From Bacteroidota bacterium (GTDB lineage: Bacteria; Bacteroidota; Bacteroidia; Bacteroidales; B39-G9), in assembly GCA_003648455.1 (NCBI GenBank), contig QMPG01000043.1:1-14265 (forward strand): a stretch of 14,265 bases of DNA, given 5' to 3'. This document shows, in pieces, positions 7,275-14,265 of this stretch. The position numbers were made by a program, and so were the translations under genes. Each line of letters begins with the position of its first letter. The stretch's first letter is position 1. The notes under the pieces were generated by a model. That model searched no databases. It was not told the origin of the DNA and saw only the letters and a list, made by a program, of their open reading frames with translations.

Positions 7275-8264
7275 ATGGCAAGTAAAAACTTTGTCGATTA
7301 CGTAAAAATCTTTTGTCGTTCAGGTAACGGAGGCGCAGGTTCAGCTCATCTTCATAGAGACAAACTTACAAAAAAAGGTGGACCTGATGGAGGAGATGGC
7401 GGACGTGGAGCTCACATAATTTTACGAGGCAACAAACAACTATGGACATTATTGCCATTGAAATATAAAAAACACATTCATGCCGAACATGGTATGGCCG
7501 GCTCAAAAGACAGAAGCTCAGGTGCTGATGGCAAAGACATAATTGTTGATGTTCCATTAGGCACCATTGCAAAAAATGCCGAAACCGGAGAAATTTTATT
7601 TGAAATAACAAAAGATAACGAAACAAAAATTCTTGCTAAAGGAGGAAGAGGCGGACAAGGTAATTTTCATTTTAAATCGCCAACAAACCAAACTCCTCGT
7701 TTTGCACAACCAGGCGAAGACGGTATTGAAGGTTGGTTTATTTTAGAACTGAAAATATTAGCAGATGTGGGATTGGTAGGATTTCCAAATGCAGGAAAAT
7801 CAACTCTCCTATCGGTTGTATCTGCTGCAAAACCTAAAATTGCAAATTATGCTTTCACAACTTTAGTTCCAAATCTGGGAATTGTTTCTTATCGTGACCA
7901 TCACTCGTTTATTATGGCAGATATTCCGGGAATTATTGAAGGTGCTCACGAAGGCAAAGGCTTGGGAATTAGATTTTTACGCCACATCGAACGAAACTCA
8001 ATGCTTCTTTTCATAATTCCTTCCGACTGTGATGACATAAAAAAAGAATATGAAATTCTTGTAAACGAGTTAAAACAGTATAATCCTGAACTGCTTGACA
8101 AGAAAAGAGTTTTAGCAATATCAAAATCAGATTATTTAGACGACGAGCTTAAAGATGGGATAAAACTTGATTTGCCCGATATTCCATATATTTTTATCTC
8201 ATCAATTATGAATGAGGGAATTACTGAGCTTAAAGATCTTATTTGGAAAGAACTAAATGATTGA
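7275..8264 (+). CDS. obgE: Obg-family GTPase (ObgE/CgtA)
   Basis: This ribosome-associated GTPase acts in large-subunit assembly and stress control. The 329-residue protein begins with the glycine-rich Obg fold (about 2-158; [14 protein letters not shown] and [13 protein letters not shown] are typical). The G domain follows, with G1 GFPNAGKST (169-177), switch I around YAFTTLVPN (192-200), G3 DIPG (216-219), G4 SKSD (283-286, in place of the common NKxD) and G5 SSI (309-311). There is no C-terminal OCT domain; the protein ends soon after the G domain, a form that is frequent in Bacteroidota. A candidate promoter lies upstream. The last 8 nt overlap the start of the PAP2 gene, which suggests co-transcription and possibly translational coupling. 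Confidence 0.96.
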   Translation: MASKNFVDYVKIFCRSGNGGAGSAHLHRDKLTKKGGPDGGDGGRGAHIILRGNKQLWTLLPLKYKKHIHAEHGMAGSKDRSSGADGKDIIVDVPLGTIAKNAETGEILFEITKDNETKILAKGGRGGQGNFHFKSPTNQTPRFAQPGEDGIEGWFILELKILADVGLVGFPNAGKSTLLSVVSAAKPKIANYAFTTLVPNLGIVSYRDHHSFIMADIPGIIEGAHEGKGLGIRFLRHIERNSMLLFIIPSDCDDIKKEYEILVNELKQYNPELLDKKRVLAISKSDYLDDELKDGIKLDLPDIPYIFISSIMNEGITELKDLIWKELND

Positions 8265-8820
8265 TAAATTATTACAACTCGACACAGATCTGTTTCTATT
8301 TTTAAACAGCCTTCATTCCGATTTTTTTGATCAGATAATGTGGTTTATTAGTGGCAAAATACAATGGTTGCCTCTTTATGCATTATTAATATTCTTCATA
8401 ATCAGAAAATTCAAAATAAAGTCGATAATAATATTAGCTTCATTAATACTTGCAATAGTTTTTAGCGACCAAATATCAGTGCACTTATTTAAAGATGTTT
8501 TTCAACGATTACGACCTTGTCATAATCCTCAAATTGCTTACTTAGTTCATATTGTTAATAATCATTGTGGCGGTCAATATGGTTTTGTATCGTCCCATGC
8601 AGCAAACACTTTTGCACTTGCAACATTTATATCATATTTATTTAAAAACAAATATGTAAGCTATTCAATACTTATATGGGCAACAATAGTCTCATACAGT
8701 CGCATTTATCTGGGAGTGCATTACCCCGGCGATGTTATATGCGGAGCATTATTAGGAACAATTCTTGGAATATCTTTTTATAAACACAGCTTGTATGTTG
8801 AGAAAAGATTAAAACTCTGA
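8257..8820 (+). CDS. PAP2-family membrane phosphatase
   Basis: The 187-residue integral membrane protein has about five hydrophobic segments and the three motifs of the type 2 phosphatidic acid phosphatase superfamily. Motif 1 is K79-x6-R86P87 (KDVFQRLRP). Motif 2 is SSHA at 112-115, with His114 in the catalytic position. Motif 3 is S148R149-x5-H155-x3-D159 ([12 protein letters not shown]). Family members remove phosphate from lipid substrates such as undecaprenyl diphosphate, phosphatidate or lipid A; the substrate here cannot be read from sequence. An undecaprenyl-PP role would recycle the carrier used by the sugar transferase at 12645, but this is speculation. It overlaps obgE by 8 nt and the convergent prfC by 12 nt. 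Confidence 0.9.
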   Translation: MIDKLLQLDTDLFLFLNSLHSDFFDQIMWFISGKIQWLPLYALLIFFIIRKFKIKSIIILASLILAIVFSDQISVHLFKDVFQRLRPCHNPQIAYLVHIVNNHCGGQYGFVSSHAANTFALATFISYLFKNKYVSYSILIWATIVSYSRIYLGVHYPGDVICGALLGTILGISFYKHSLYVEKRLKL

Positions 8821-10389
8821 TGTGAAATAAAATTTTATCTCAGGAAATTTTTCTTGAGCCATTTGTAACGAATAAGCAGAATCTGCAAGAAAAACATCAC
8901 GCTGAAATTTATCTTTGGCAATAAATTTATACTTACGACTCTTAAAATCTTTCATTTTTGCTTCATCGTCACTTTCAAACCAACAGGCTTTATATAATGA
9001 AATAGGTTCATATCTGCATTGAGCTCCGTATTCGTGCAATAAACGATATTGAATTACTTCAAATTGAAGAGCACCAACTGTTCCAATAATTTTTCTTCCA
9101 TTAAAAGTGCTAATAAACAACTGAGCAACACCCTCGTCCATTAACTGAACAATTCCTTTATTTAATTGTTTCGATTTCATTGGGTCGGCATTCTCAATAT
9201 AACGGAACATCTCGGGAGCAAAATTCGGGATGCCGGTAAAATGCAATTGTTCACCTTCAGTAAATGTATCACCTATTTTAAAATTCCCTGTGTCGTGCAA
9301 ACCAACAATGTCGCCGGGGAAAGCCTCTTCAATTACAGATTTTTTAGAAGCCATAAAAGCTGTTGGACTCGAAAATTTCATTCTTTTACCCGAGCGTATA
9401 TGTAAATAATTAGTGTTTCTCAAAAACCTACCCGAACAAATTTTCACAAAAGCTAATCTGTCGCGATGATTTGGATCCATATTTGCATGGATTTTAAAAA
9501 TAAAACCTGAAAATTTTTCTTCCTCAGGGGAAACAAAACGCTCAATAGTCTTACTTTCTTTTGGCGATGGAGCTATGTTTATAAAACAATCGAGCAACTC
9601 TTTAACTCCAAAATTATATAATGCGCTTCCAAAAAATACAGGAGAAACTTTTGCATCAAGATAATCATCAATAATAAAATCTGAATAAACTCCATTTATC
9701 AAATCTAACTCTTCGCGTAAAACATTAGCAGAATCCTCAGTAACATAATAATCTAAATCTTTACTCTGCAAATCGGATAGCTCAATTGGTTTTTCGGCTA
9801 TTTGCTTATCTGCTTGTGTAAAAATATTTAACTTTTGCTCATAAACATTATAAACACCTTTAAAACTTTTACCACTTCCAATTGGCCATGATAATGGGCG
9901 AACTTTAATTTTTAATTTATCTTCAATTTCATCGAGTAAATCAAACGGATCTTTACCTTCACGGTCGAGTTTGTTAATAAATACGATTACAGGAGTATTT
10001 CGCATTCGACAAACATTCATCAACTTTTCGGTCTGACTTTCAACTCCTTTTGCAGCATCAATAACCACAATAACACTATCAACAGCAGTAAGAGTACGGT
10101 AAGTATCTTCGGCAAAATCCTTATGACCCGGAGTATCTAAAATATTAATCTTAGTATTATTATATTCAAATCCCATTACTGAGGTTGCAACAGAGATACC
10201 ACGCTGACGCTCAATCTCCATAAAATCGGAAGTAGCCGTACGCTTAATTTTATTAGATTTAACAGCACCGGCAACATGAATTGCACCACCAAACAAAAGT
10301 AATTTCTCGGTTAAAGTTGTCTTTCCTGCGTCAGGGTGGCTAACAATAGCAAAAGTGCGTCGTCGTTTTATCTCTTCAGTAAATTTCAT
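8809..10389 (-). CDS. prfC: Peptide chain release factor 3
   Basis: RF3 is a translational GTPase that removes RF1/RF2 from the ribosome after termination. The 526-residue length is standard. G1 is SHPDAGKTT (17-25), switch I includes [13 protein letters not shown] (54-66), G3 is DTPGHKDF (85-92), and G4 is NKLD (139-142). Domain 2 and the RF3-specific C-terminal domain follow (for example [14 protein letters not shown] '[15 protein letters not shown]' near 434). The RQRGIS insert and the C-terminal domain distinguish it from EF-G. The start [24 protein letters not shown] has the spacing expected for RF3. A candidate promoter lies about 50 nt upstream. Its stop region overlaps the convergent PAP2 gene by 12 nt. 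Confidence 0.97.
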   Translation of the reverse strand: MKFTEEIKRRRTFAIVSHPDAGKTTLTEKLLLFGGAIHVAGAVKSNKIKRTATSDFMEIERQRGISVATSVMGFEYNNTKINILDTPGHKDFAEDTYRTLTAVDSVIVVIDAAKGVESQTEKLMNVCRMRNTPVIVFINKLDREGKDPFDLLDEIEDKLKIKVRPLSWPIGSGKSFKGVYNVYEQKLNIFTQADKQIAEKPIELSDLQSKDLDYYVTEDSANVLREELDLINGVYSDFIIDDYLDAKVSPVFFGSALYNFGVKELLDCFINIAPSPKESKTIERFVSPEEEKFSGFIFKIHANMDPNHRDRLAFVKICSGRFLRNTNYLHIRSGKRMKFSSPTAFMASKKSVIEEAFPGDIVGLHDTGNFKIGDTFTEGEQLHFTGIPNFAPEMFRYIENADPMKSKQLNKGIVQLMDEGVAQLFISTFNGRKIIGTVGALQFEVIQYRLLHEYGAQCRYEPISLYKACWFESDDEAKMKDFKSRKYKFIAKDKFQRDVFLADSAYSLQMAQEKFPEIKFYFTSEF

Positions 10390-10438
10390 CAGTAAATAAT
10401 TTGAAAAAACCTATAATAAAAAATTTTATAAAGGCGCA

Positions 10439-10446
10439 CAAAATTA
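10439..10446 (-). promoter_or_regulatory. Candidate -7 promoter element for prfC
   Basis: On the minus strand the sequence is TAATTTTG, an exact TAnnTTTG match about 50 nt before the prfC start codon, giving a leader of roughly 40 nt. No convincing -33 TTTG is visible. It lies outside repeat copy 2. Confidence 0.45.
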
Positions 10447-10482
10447 ATATTTAAAATTAGAATATAATATATATAATAGAAA

Positions 10483-10629
10483 ATTAACCCATTTTATTCA
10501 TGCAAAAACGAAGTGAATTGCATGAATTAGCGATGGATAGTGGGAAATAAAGCGGGAACCGAACCGCCAGCTGGCGGTGAGCTCACGCAAGTAAACCCCG
10601 CATTAGAAATACCCAAATTTGGGCTTATT
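10483..10629 (+). repeat. Structured intergenic repeat, copy 2 (long form, most complete)
   Basis: The ends are ATTAACCC (10483-10490) and GGGCTTATT (10621-10629), an imperfect inverted pair. Next comes a perfect 10-bp hairpin, ATTCATGCAA (10496-10505) with TTGCATGAAT (10518-10527) around the loop AAACGAAGTGAA. The 36-nt module 10558-10593 carries ACCGCCAGCTGGCGGT (10563-10578) and TGAGCTCA (10578-10585), and is bracketed by GCGGG and CCCCGC. The CCCAAATTTGGG palindrome at 10612-10623 closes the element. It matches copy 1 at 87 of 90 core positions and copy 3 along its whole length apart from the 36-nt module. Confidence 0.9.
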
Positions 10630-10790
10630 AAAAACACCAAATTTGTTGGTAATTCTTAGGCGTAGAAAAATTGTGAATTTTTCGGGTTAATTATATACAA
10701 AGCAAGAATATAAAAATTATCAATCATTTATGAACAAAAGAAAGTTAATAAAATAAAAATCATTAAAAAAACTTTTAGAATAAAAAACAT

Positions 10791-10798
10791 TTACTTTG
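10791..10798 (+). promoter_or_regulatory. Possible -7 promoter element for the Gfo/Idh/MocA-like gene
   Basis: TTACTTTG matches 7 of 8 positions of TAnnTTTG and lies 16 nt before the ATG, so the leader would be very short. It is the only candidate that I see after repeat copy 2. Confidence 0.3.
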
Positions 10799-10814
10799 CA
10801 TAAAACATAAACTT

Positions 10815-11738
10815 ATGATTAAAATTGGCATTATAGGAAATAAAAATTCTATACAACAACATATCGATCAAATAAAAAAAATCCCAGAATTCAATTTGAT
10901 AGGAATATATAATCAAGACTTAAGGGAAACAAATAAATCTGCTCAAGAATTTAACATAAAACCGTTTAACTCTTTCAATTCGTTTGTAAACTCAGTAGAT
11001 GTAATTGATTTAGTATCATCGAAAAGAGAGTATTACAACGATATTATTACAGCACTAAAGAACACCAAGCACTTGTTTATTAAAAGCATAAAAAATTACA
11101 CAAAATACGAAATTGAAAATTTAATTAAATTATCAAATGAGGCAAACGTTCATATACAGGTGTATAACAATGAGCGTTTTTCGTCAACTTTTATATCTGC
11201 AAAAAAATATTTTGACAATCCTATGTATGTTGAATCTCAAAATTTTATTAATTATGAGCAATCTAATTTAAAACTACCAAGAGTTCTTGATTTAATTTAT
11301 ACAGATTTAAACCTTTCGGTAAGTTTAATAAAATCAAATTCAAAAAAAATTGAAGCTACCAGTTTATCAATCGTAAACAGTTCTCCCGATATTATTAATG
11401 CCCGCATTTCATTCGATAATGGGTCGGTAATTAATTTAACTGCCGGTCGAATTTCAAATAAAAAAACACACATCTGTAAATTTTTTCAACGTGATGCTAT
11501 AATTGAAATTGATTTTAATAACTCAAAAACTCAAATATCAAAAAAAAGCAAGAAAAAATTCTTGTTTGAAGAACTTGAATTAATAGAAAACAATAAAATT
11601 TTCGAACAATTATCAAATTTTCAACATTCAATTGAAAAAAATTTACAACCAATAATAAACATTGAGAATGAATTAAAAATTTTAGATATCTTTGGAAAAA
11701 TTTTAGACAAAATTAAACTTACTTCAAACCAAATTTAA
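10815..11738 (+). CDS. Diverged Gfo/Idh/MocA-fold protein, probably lacking classical activity
   Basis: The 307-residue protein has the layout of Gfo/Idh/MocA oxidoreductases, NAD(P)-dependent sugar dehydrogenases with an N-terminal Rossmann fold (about 1-118) and a C-terminal alpha/beta domain. MIKIGIIG at the start, 'VDVIDLVSS' (61-69) and 'LKNTKHLFIKS' (81-91) fall where the family expects them. Key residues are eroded: the GxGxxG loop reads GNKNSI (8-13), the EKP motif reads IKS (89-91; Lys90 kept, Pro lost), and the DxGxHxxD-type helix reads DLIYTDLN (159-166) with Thr163 in the His position. I infer altered or lost dehydrogenase activity. It is followed by a lipoprotein and a sugar-phosphate transferase, which suggests a role in surface glycan synthesis. 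The family call is moderate, the functional call weak. Confidence 0.65.
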   Translation: MIKIGIIGNKNSIQQHIDQIKKIPEFNLIGIYNQDLRETNKSAQEFNIKPFNSFNSFVNSVDVIDLVSSKREYYNDIITALKNTKHLFIKSIKNYTKYEIENLIKLSNEANVHIQVYNNERFSSTFISAKKYFDNPMYVESQNFINYEQSNLKLPRVLDLIYTDLNLSVSLIKSNSKKIEATSLSIVNSSPDIINARISFDNGSVINLTAGRISNKKTHICKFFQRDAIIEIDFNNSKTQISKKSKKKFLFEELELIENNKIFEQLSNFQHSIEKNLQPIINIENELKILDIFGKILDKIKLTSNQI

Positions 11739-11793
11739 CCTCATTACAATATTAAATAAATAATCACGTTATAAACAAAAACAATAAGCCTAT

Positions 11794-12639
11794 ATGATAT
11801 TTTTTACAAAAAAAAACATCTTATTTCTCTCATTACTATTAAGCGTATCTTTTAATTCATGCGATATTATTAATCCTGATGAAGATATTCCGGGATACAT
11901 TCAGATTGATAAAATTTCTTTAGGCAGTGACCCAAAATGTTCAGGCTTATCAGATGTCTGGGTTAATATTGATGGTAATCTACTCGGAGTTTACGAGTTA
12001 CCTGCAAAATTTCCTGTATTAGAAAAAGGGAGACATAGCATTATGATAAGAGCAGGAATAAAAGTAAATGGTATTGCTACAAGTCGTTCTTTTTATCCAT
12101 TCTTTAACTCTTATGAAATTGATACTGTTTTTCAAGCAGGACAAATCATAAAGTTAAATCCTGTTGTTAATTATAGAGATGGAGTTAATGTTGTTTGGTC
12201 AGAAAACTTTGATCAAAACGGAACTTCTCTTGAAAAAATAGCAGAGAGTAATGGAACAATTTCATTTGAAAACAATGATGTTTTTGATGGTTATAGTTCT
12301 GCTAAAATCTTTTTAAGCAAAAACGACACTCTTTTCGAATGTCAAACAAATAATTATATCGATTTACCAAATGACCGCTCCCCCATTTTCTTTGAAATGA
12401 ACTATAAAAACAATAATGAATTTTATGTTGGGCTTCTAATCTACAGTCAAACAAAAGCAATTCATAACCCAATAATTATTTTAAACAAATCTGAAGAGTG
12501 GAACAAAATCTATATTGATTTGGCAAGCACAGTTAACAATTATCCCGAAGGTATAACATATCGATTATTTATAGGAGCAATAAATAATTCAGAAACAGAT
12601 ACCGAAATATATTTAGACAATCTCAAAATCATATACTAA
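11794..12639 (+). CDS. Predicted lipoprotein of unknown function
   Basis: The 281-residue product starts with a lipoprotein signal peptide: MIFFTKKNILFLSLLLSVSF then NSC, with Cys23 as the likely lipidated residue. An acidic stretch follows (DIINPDEDIP). A first beta-rich part (about 34-125) contains a WVNIDGNLLGVYELP segment and KGRHSIMIRAG, resembling small PEGA-like beta domains of surface proteins. A second part (about 137-281; WSENFD...YIDLPNDRSPIFFEMNY...EIYLDNLKIIY) has the feel of a jelly-roll, carbohydrate-binding-like sandwich. Both domain readings are impressions from the pattern, not firm matches. It lies 55 nt after the Gfo/Idh/MocA-like gene and 5 nt before the sugar transferase, so an envelope role in the same pathway is plausible. 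I do not recognise a named family. Confidence 0.7.
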   Translation: MIFFTKKNILFLSLLLSVSFNSCDIINPDEDIPGYIQIDKISLGSDPKCSGLSDVWVNIDGNLLGVYELPAKFPVLEKGRHSIMIRAGIKVNGIATSRSFYPFFNSYEIDTVFQAGQIIKLNPVVNYRDGVNVVWSENFDQNGTSLEKIAESNGTISFENNDVFDGYSSAKIFLSKNDTLFECQTNNYIDLPNDRSPIFFEMNYKNNNEFYVGLLIYSQTKAIHNPIIILNKSEEWNKIYIDLASTVNNYPEGITYRLFIGAINNSETDTEIYLDNLKIIY

Positions 12640-12644
12640 ACAGG

Positions 12645-14060
12645 ATGAACAACAAACGCCAAATATTTATATACGTAGCTTTCGATTTTTTTGCTGCTGC
12701 TTCTGCTTGGATTCTTTTCAATATTTATAGAAAAACATTTATAGAATCTGTAAAATTTGGCCATAAGGTTCCTGTTCTTTTAGATAACAAATTCTTTATC
12801 GGATTAATTATAATTCCTTGTTTTTGGATTTTATCTTATTATATAATTGGTTATTACAGAAATATTTACCGAAAATCAAGATTAAAAGAATTTGGAACAA
12901 CTTTACTAATTACAACAATTGGCGTTGTTATTATCTTCTTTGCTCTAATTCTTGACGATACAATATCAACATATAAAAATTATTATGCTTCATTTACGGC
13001 ACTGTTTTTACTTCAATTTTTTCTAACTTACATTCCTCGCCTAATAATTACTACAATAACAATTAACAAAATTCGAAACGGAATTATTAATTTCAACACT
13101 TTGCTTATTGGAGGTGACGAAAACGCTTTTGAGCTTTACCAAGACCTAATGTCAAAATCAAAATCTGCCGGTAATGCCTTTATTGGATTTGTAAATATTA
13201 ATGGAAATACAAATTATCAAATTAAGAATCATTTAAAACATCTCGGAAATATTGACGATCTACCCAGAATAATAAAAGAGTATAAAGTTGAAGAAACCAT
13301 AATTGCTATTGAACGAAGTGAGCGTAGCAAAATTAAAAATATTATCGATAAACTTGAAGACACTAATGTTGTAATAGAAGCAATTCCTGATATTTATGAT
13401 ATGTTAACCGGCTCTGTTAAAATTTCTTCAATATTTGGAGCTCCTTTAGTTCAATTATCACACGATTTAATGCCGGCATGGCAAATCAGCTTAAAACGAA
13501 TTATTGATGTTGTAGGTTCAATTATTGCTTTAATAATTTTAATGCCTGTTTTTCTTTTTATCACAATAGGAATTAAGCTAACTTCAAAAGGACCAATATT
13601 CTACAACCATCAAAGAATTGGACATTACGGCAAACCTTTTAAAATATACAAATTCAGAACCATGTTTGTTGATGCTGAAAAAAATGGTCCAGCTCTTTCA
13701 AGTAAAAATGATAAAAGAATTACCCATTTTGGACTTTTCCTCAGAAAAATGCGATTAGATGAACTCCCCCAATTTTACAATGTTATTAAAGGAGATATGT
13801 CAATTGTTGGACCACGACCTGAAAGAGAATATTATATTAATCAAATTATTAAAACCGCACCACATTACAAACACCTGTTAAAAGTAAGACCCGGAATAAC
13901 ATCGTGGGGACAAGTTAGATATGGTTATGCCGAAAATGTTGAACAAATGATTGAACGATTAAAATACGACATTATCTATATCGAAAATATGTCTCTTTAT
14001 GTTGATCTTAAAATAATGATTTATACTATAAAAACTGTTTTAGAAGGTAAAGGGATGTAA
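12645..14060 (+). CDS. Polyprenyl-phosphate hexose-1-phosphate transferase (WbaP/WcaJ-like)
   Basis: This membrane enzyme would move a sugar-1-phosphate from a UDP-sugar onto undecaprenyl phosphate, the first step of exopolysaccharide, capsule or O-antigen repeat assembly. The 471 residues show the large-form layout: four N-terminal membrane segments (about 7-27, 50-70, 85-103, 114-133), a Rossmann-like CoA-binding-type domain (about 150-255) and a C-terminal catalytic domain with a membrane hairpin at 286-310. Catalytic-domain motifs are KFRTM (336-340), RLDELPQ (370-376, with the Asp372/Glu373 pair), GDMSIVGPRP (383-392) and RPGIT (415-419). The length is normal. The ATG lies 5 nt after the lipoprotein stop, so they are probably co-transcribed. 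The sugar cannot be told from sequence; glucose or galactose are the common ones. No glycosyltransferases or flippase follow in the window, which ends soon after. Confidence 0.92.
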   Translation: MNNKRQIFIYVAFDFFAAASAWILFNIYRKTFIESVKFGHKVPVLLDNKFFIGLIIIPCFWILSYYIIGYYRNIYRKSRLKEFGTTLLITTIGVVIIFFALILDDTISTYKNYYASFTALFLLQFFLTYIPRLIITTITINKIRNGIINFNTLLIGGDENAFELYQDLMSKSKSAGNAFIGFVNINGNTNYQIKNHLKHLGNIDDLPRIIKEYKVEETIIAIERSERSKIKNIIDKLEDTNVVIEAIPDIYDMLTGSVKISSIFGAPLVQLSHDLMPAWQISLKRIIDVVGSIIALIILMPVFLFITIGIKLTSKGPIFYNHQRIGHYGKPFKIYKFRTMFVDAEKNGPALSSKNDKRITHFGLFLRKMRLDELPQFYNVIKGDMSIVGPRPEREYYINQIIKTAPHYKHLLKVRPGITSWGQVRYGYAENVEQMIERLKYDIIYIENMSLYVDLKIMIYTIKTVLEGKGM

Positions 14061-14144
14061 TTTATATAGATAAAACAGCACCTGCTTTATTATCTACATT
14101 TTATCTATTTTCACCACATTCCATTTTTTTGTAATTTAAATAAA

Positions 14145-14255
14145 ATTAACCCGCTTTATTCATACAAAAACGAAGTGAATTGTATGAATGTGTGATAGAT
14201 AGTGGGGTGCAAAGCGGGAAACCCCGATTTAGTAATACCCAAATTTGGGGTTAAT
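14145..14255 (+). repeat. Structured intergenic repeat, copy 3 (short form)
   Basis: The ends are ATTAACCC (14145-14152) and GGGGTTAAT (14247-14255), a near-perfect inverted pair. The hairpin ATTCATACAA (14158-14167) with TTGTATGAAT (14180-14189) has the same 12-nt loop as copy 2. CGGG-AAAC-CCCG (about 14215-14226) closes a small stem where copies 1 and 2 carry the 36-nt module. CCCAAATTTGGG follows. It lies 84 nt after the sugar transferase stop codon. No strong terminator is seen in between, only a weak AGATA/TATCT hairpin near 14067-14094. Confidence 0.85.
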
Positions 14256-14265
14256 GAAATTCCCA

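Larger units (their letters stand above)
10390..10814. other. Divergent intergenic region between prfC and the glycan unit
   Basis: This 425-nt region has no coding content that I can support. It holds candidate promoter elements for both flanking genes and repeat copy 2 (10483-10629). The remaining 10630-10790 is AT-rich, with an ACCAA/TTGGT inverted repeat near 10635-10650 directly after the repeat. Confidence 0.7.

Noticed and set aside
4993..14255. Repeat copies as a CRISPR array
   Set aside because: The copies are kilobases apart, differ in orientation and length, and have no regular spacers or cas genes.

Overview
The window is AT-rich chromosomal DNA that looks like a member of the Bacteroidota (Bacteroidales- or Flavobacteriia-like). 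The signs are near-absent Shine-Dalgarno sequences, several TAnnTTTG-type -7 promoter elements, outer-membrane proteins typical of the phylum (a PorV/PorQ-like barrel and a helix-hairpin-helix barrel protein), an Obg GTPase without the C-terminal OCT domain, and a short-LID adenylate kinase. All genes appear intact. There are no rRNA, tRNA, CRISPR or transposase genes.

Layout. Positions 1-406 hold no gene but several inverted repeats, one of which fits a terminator for the minus-strand gene that follows. Positions 407-4889 (minus strand) encode three envelope proteins: a TolC-type efflux channel with its own promoter, and a two-gene unit made of a PorV/PorQ-like outer-membrane protein followed 14 nt later by a 700-residue helix-hairpin-helix/barrel protein. 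Positions 5090-8264 hold purE (minus) divergent from hpt, adk and obgE (plus), a nucleotide-metabolism and GTPase neighbourhood. A PAP2 phosphatase overlaps the end of obgE and also overlaps, tail to tail, the minus-strand release factor 3 gene prfC (8809-10389). Positions 10815-14060 (plus) form an envelope-glycan unit: a diverged Gfo/Idh/MocA-fold protein, a lipoprotein, and a membrane polyprenyl-phosphate sugar-1-phosphate transferase that would start synthesis of a surface polysaccharide.

The least expected content is between the genes. One structured repeat family occurs three times: reversed at the 3' end of purE (about 4993-5105), between prfC and the glycan unit (10483-10629), and after the sugar transferase (14145-14255). 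Copies 1 and 2 match at 87 of 90 core positions. Copies 2 and 3 share a 10-bp hairpin in which one base pair changed on both sides, and copy 3 lacks a 36-nt palindromic module. The purE stop codon lies inside copy 1. A different nested palindrome flanked by 10-bp direct repeats (6321-6474) sits just before adk, and a piece of its end recurs at 163-184. These look like small non-autonomous or structured repeats, and no mobilising enzyme is encoded here.

Family assignments come from motifs read by eye and remembered family knowledge. No database search was possible.
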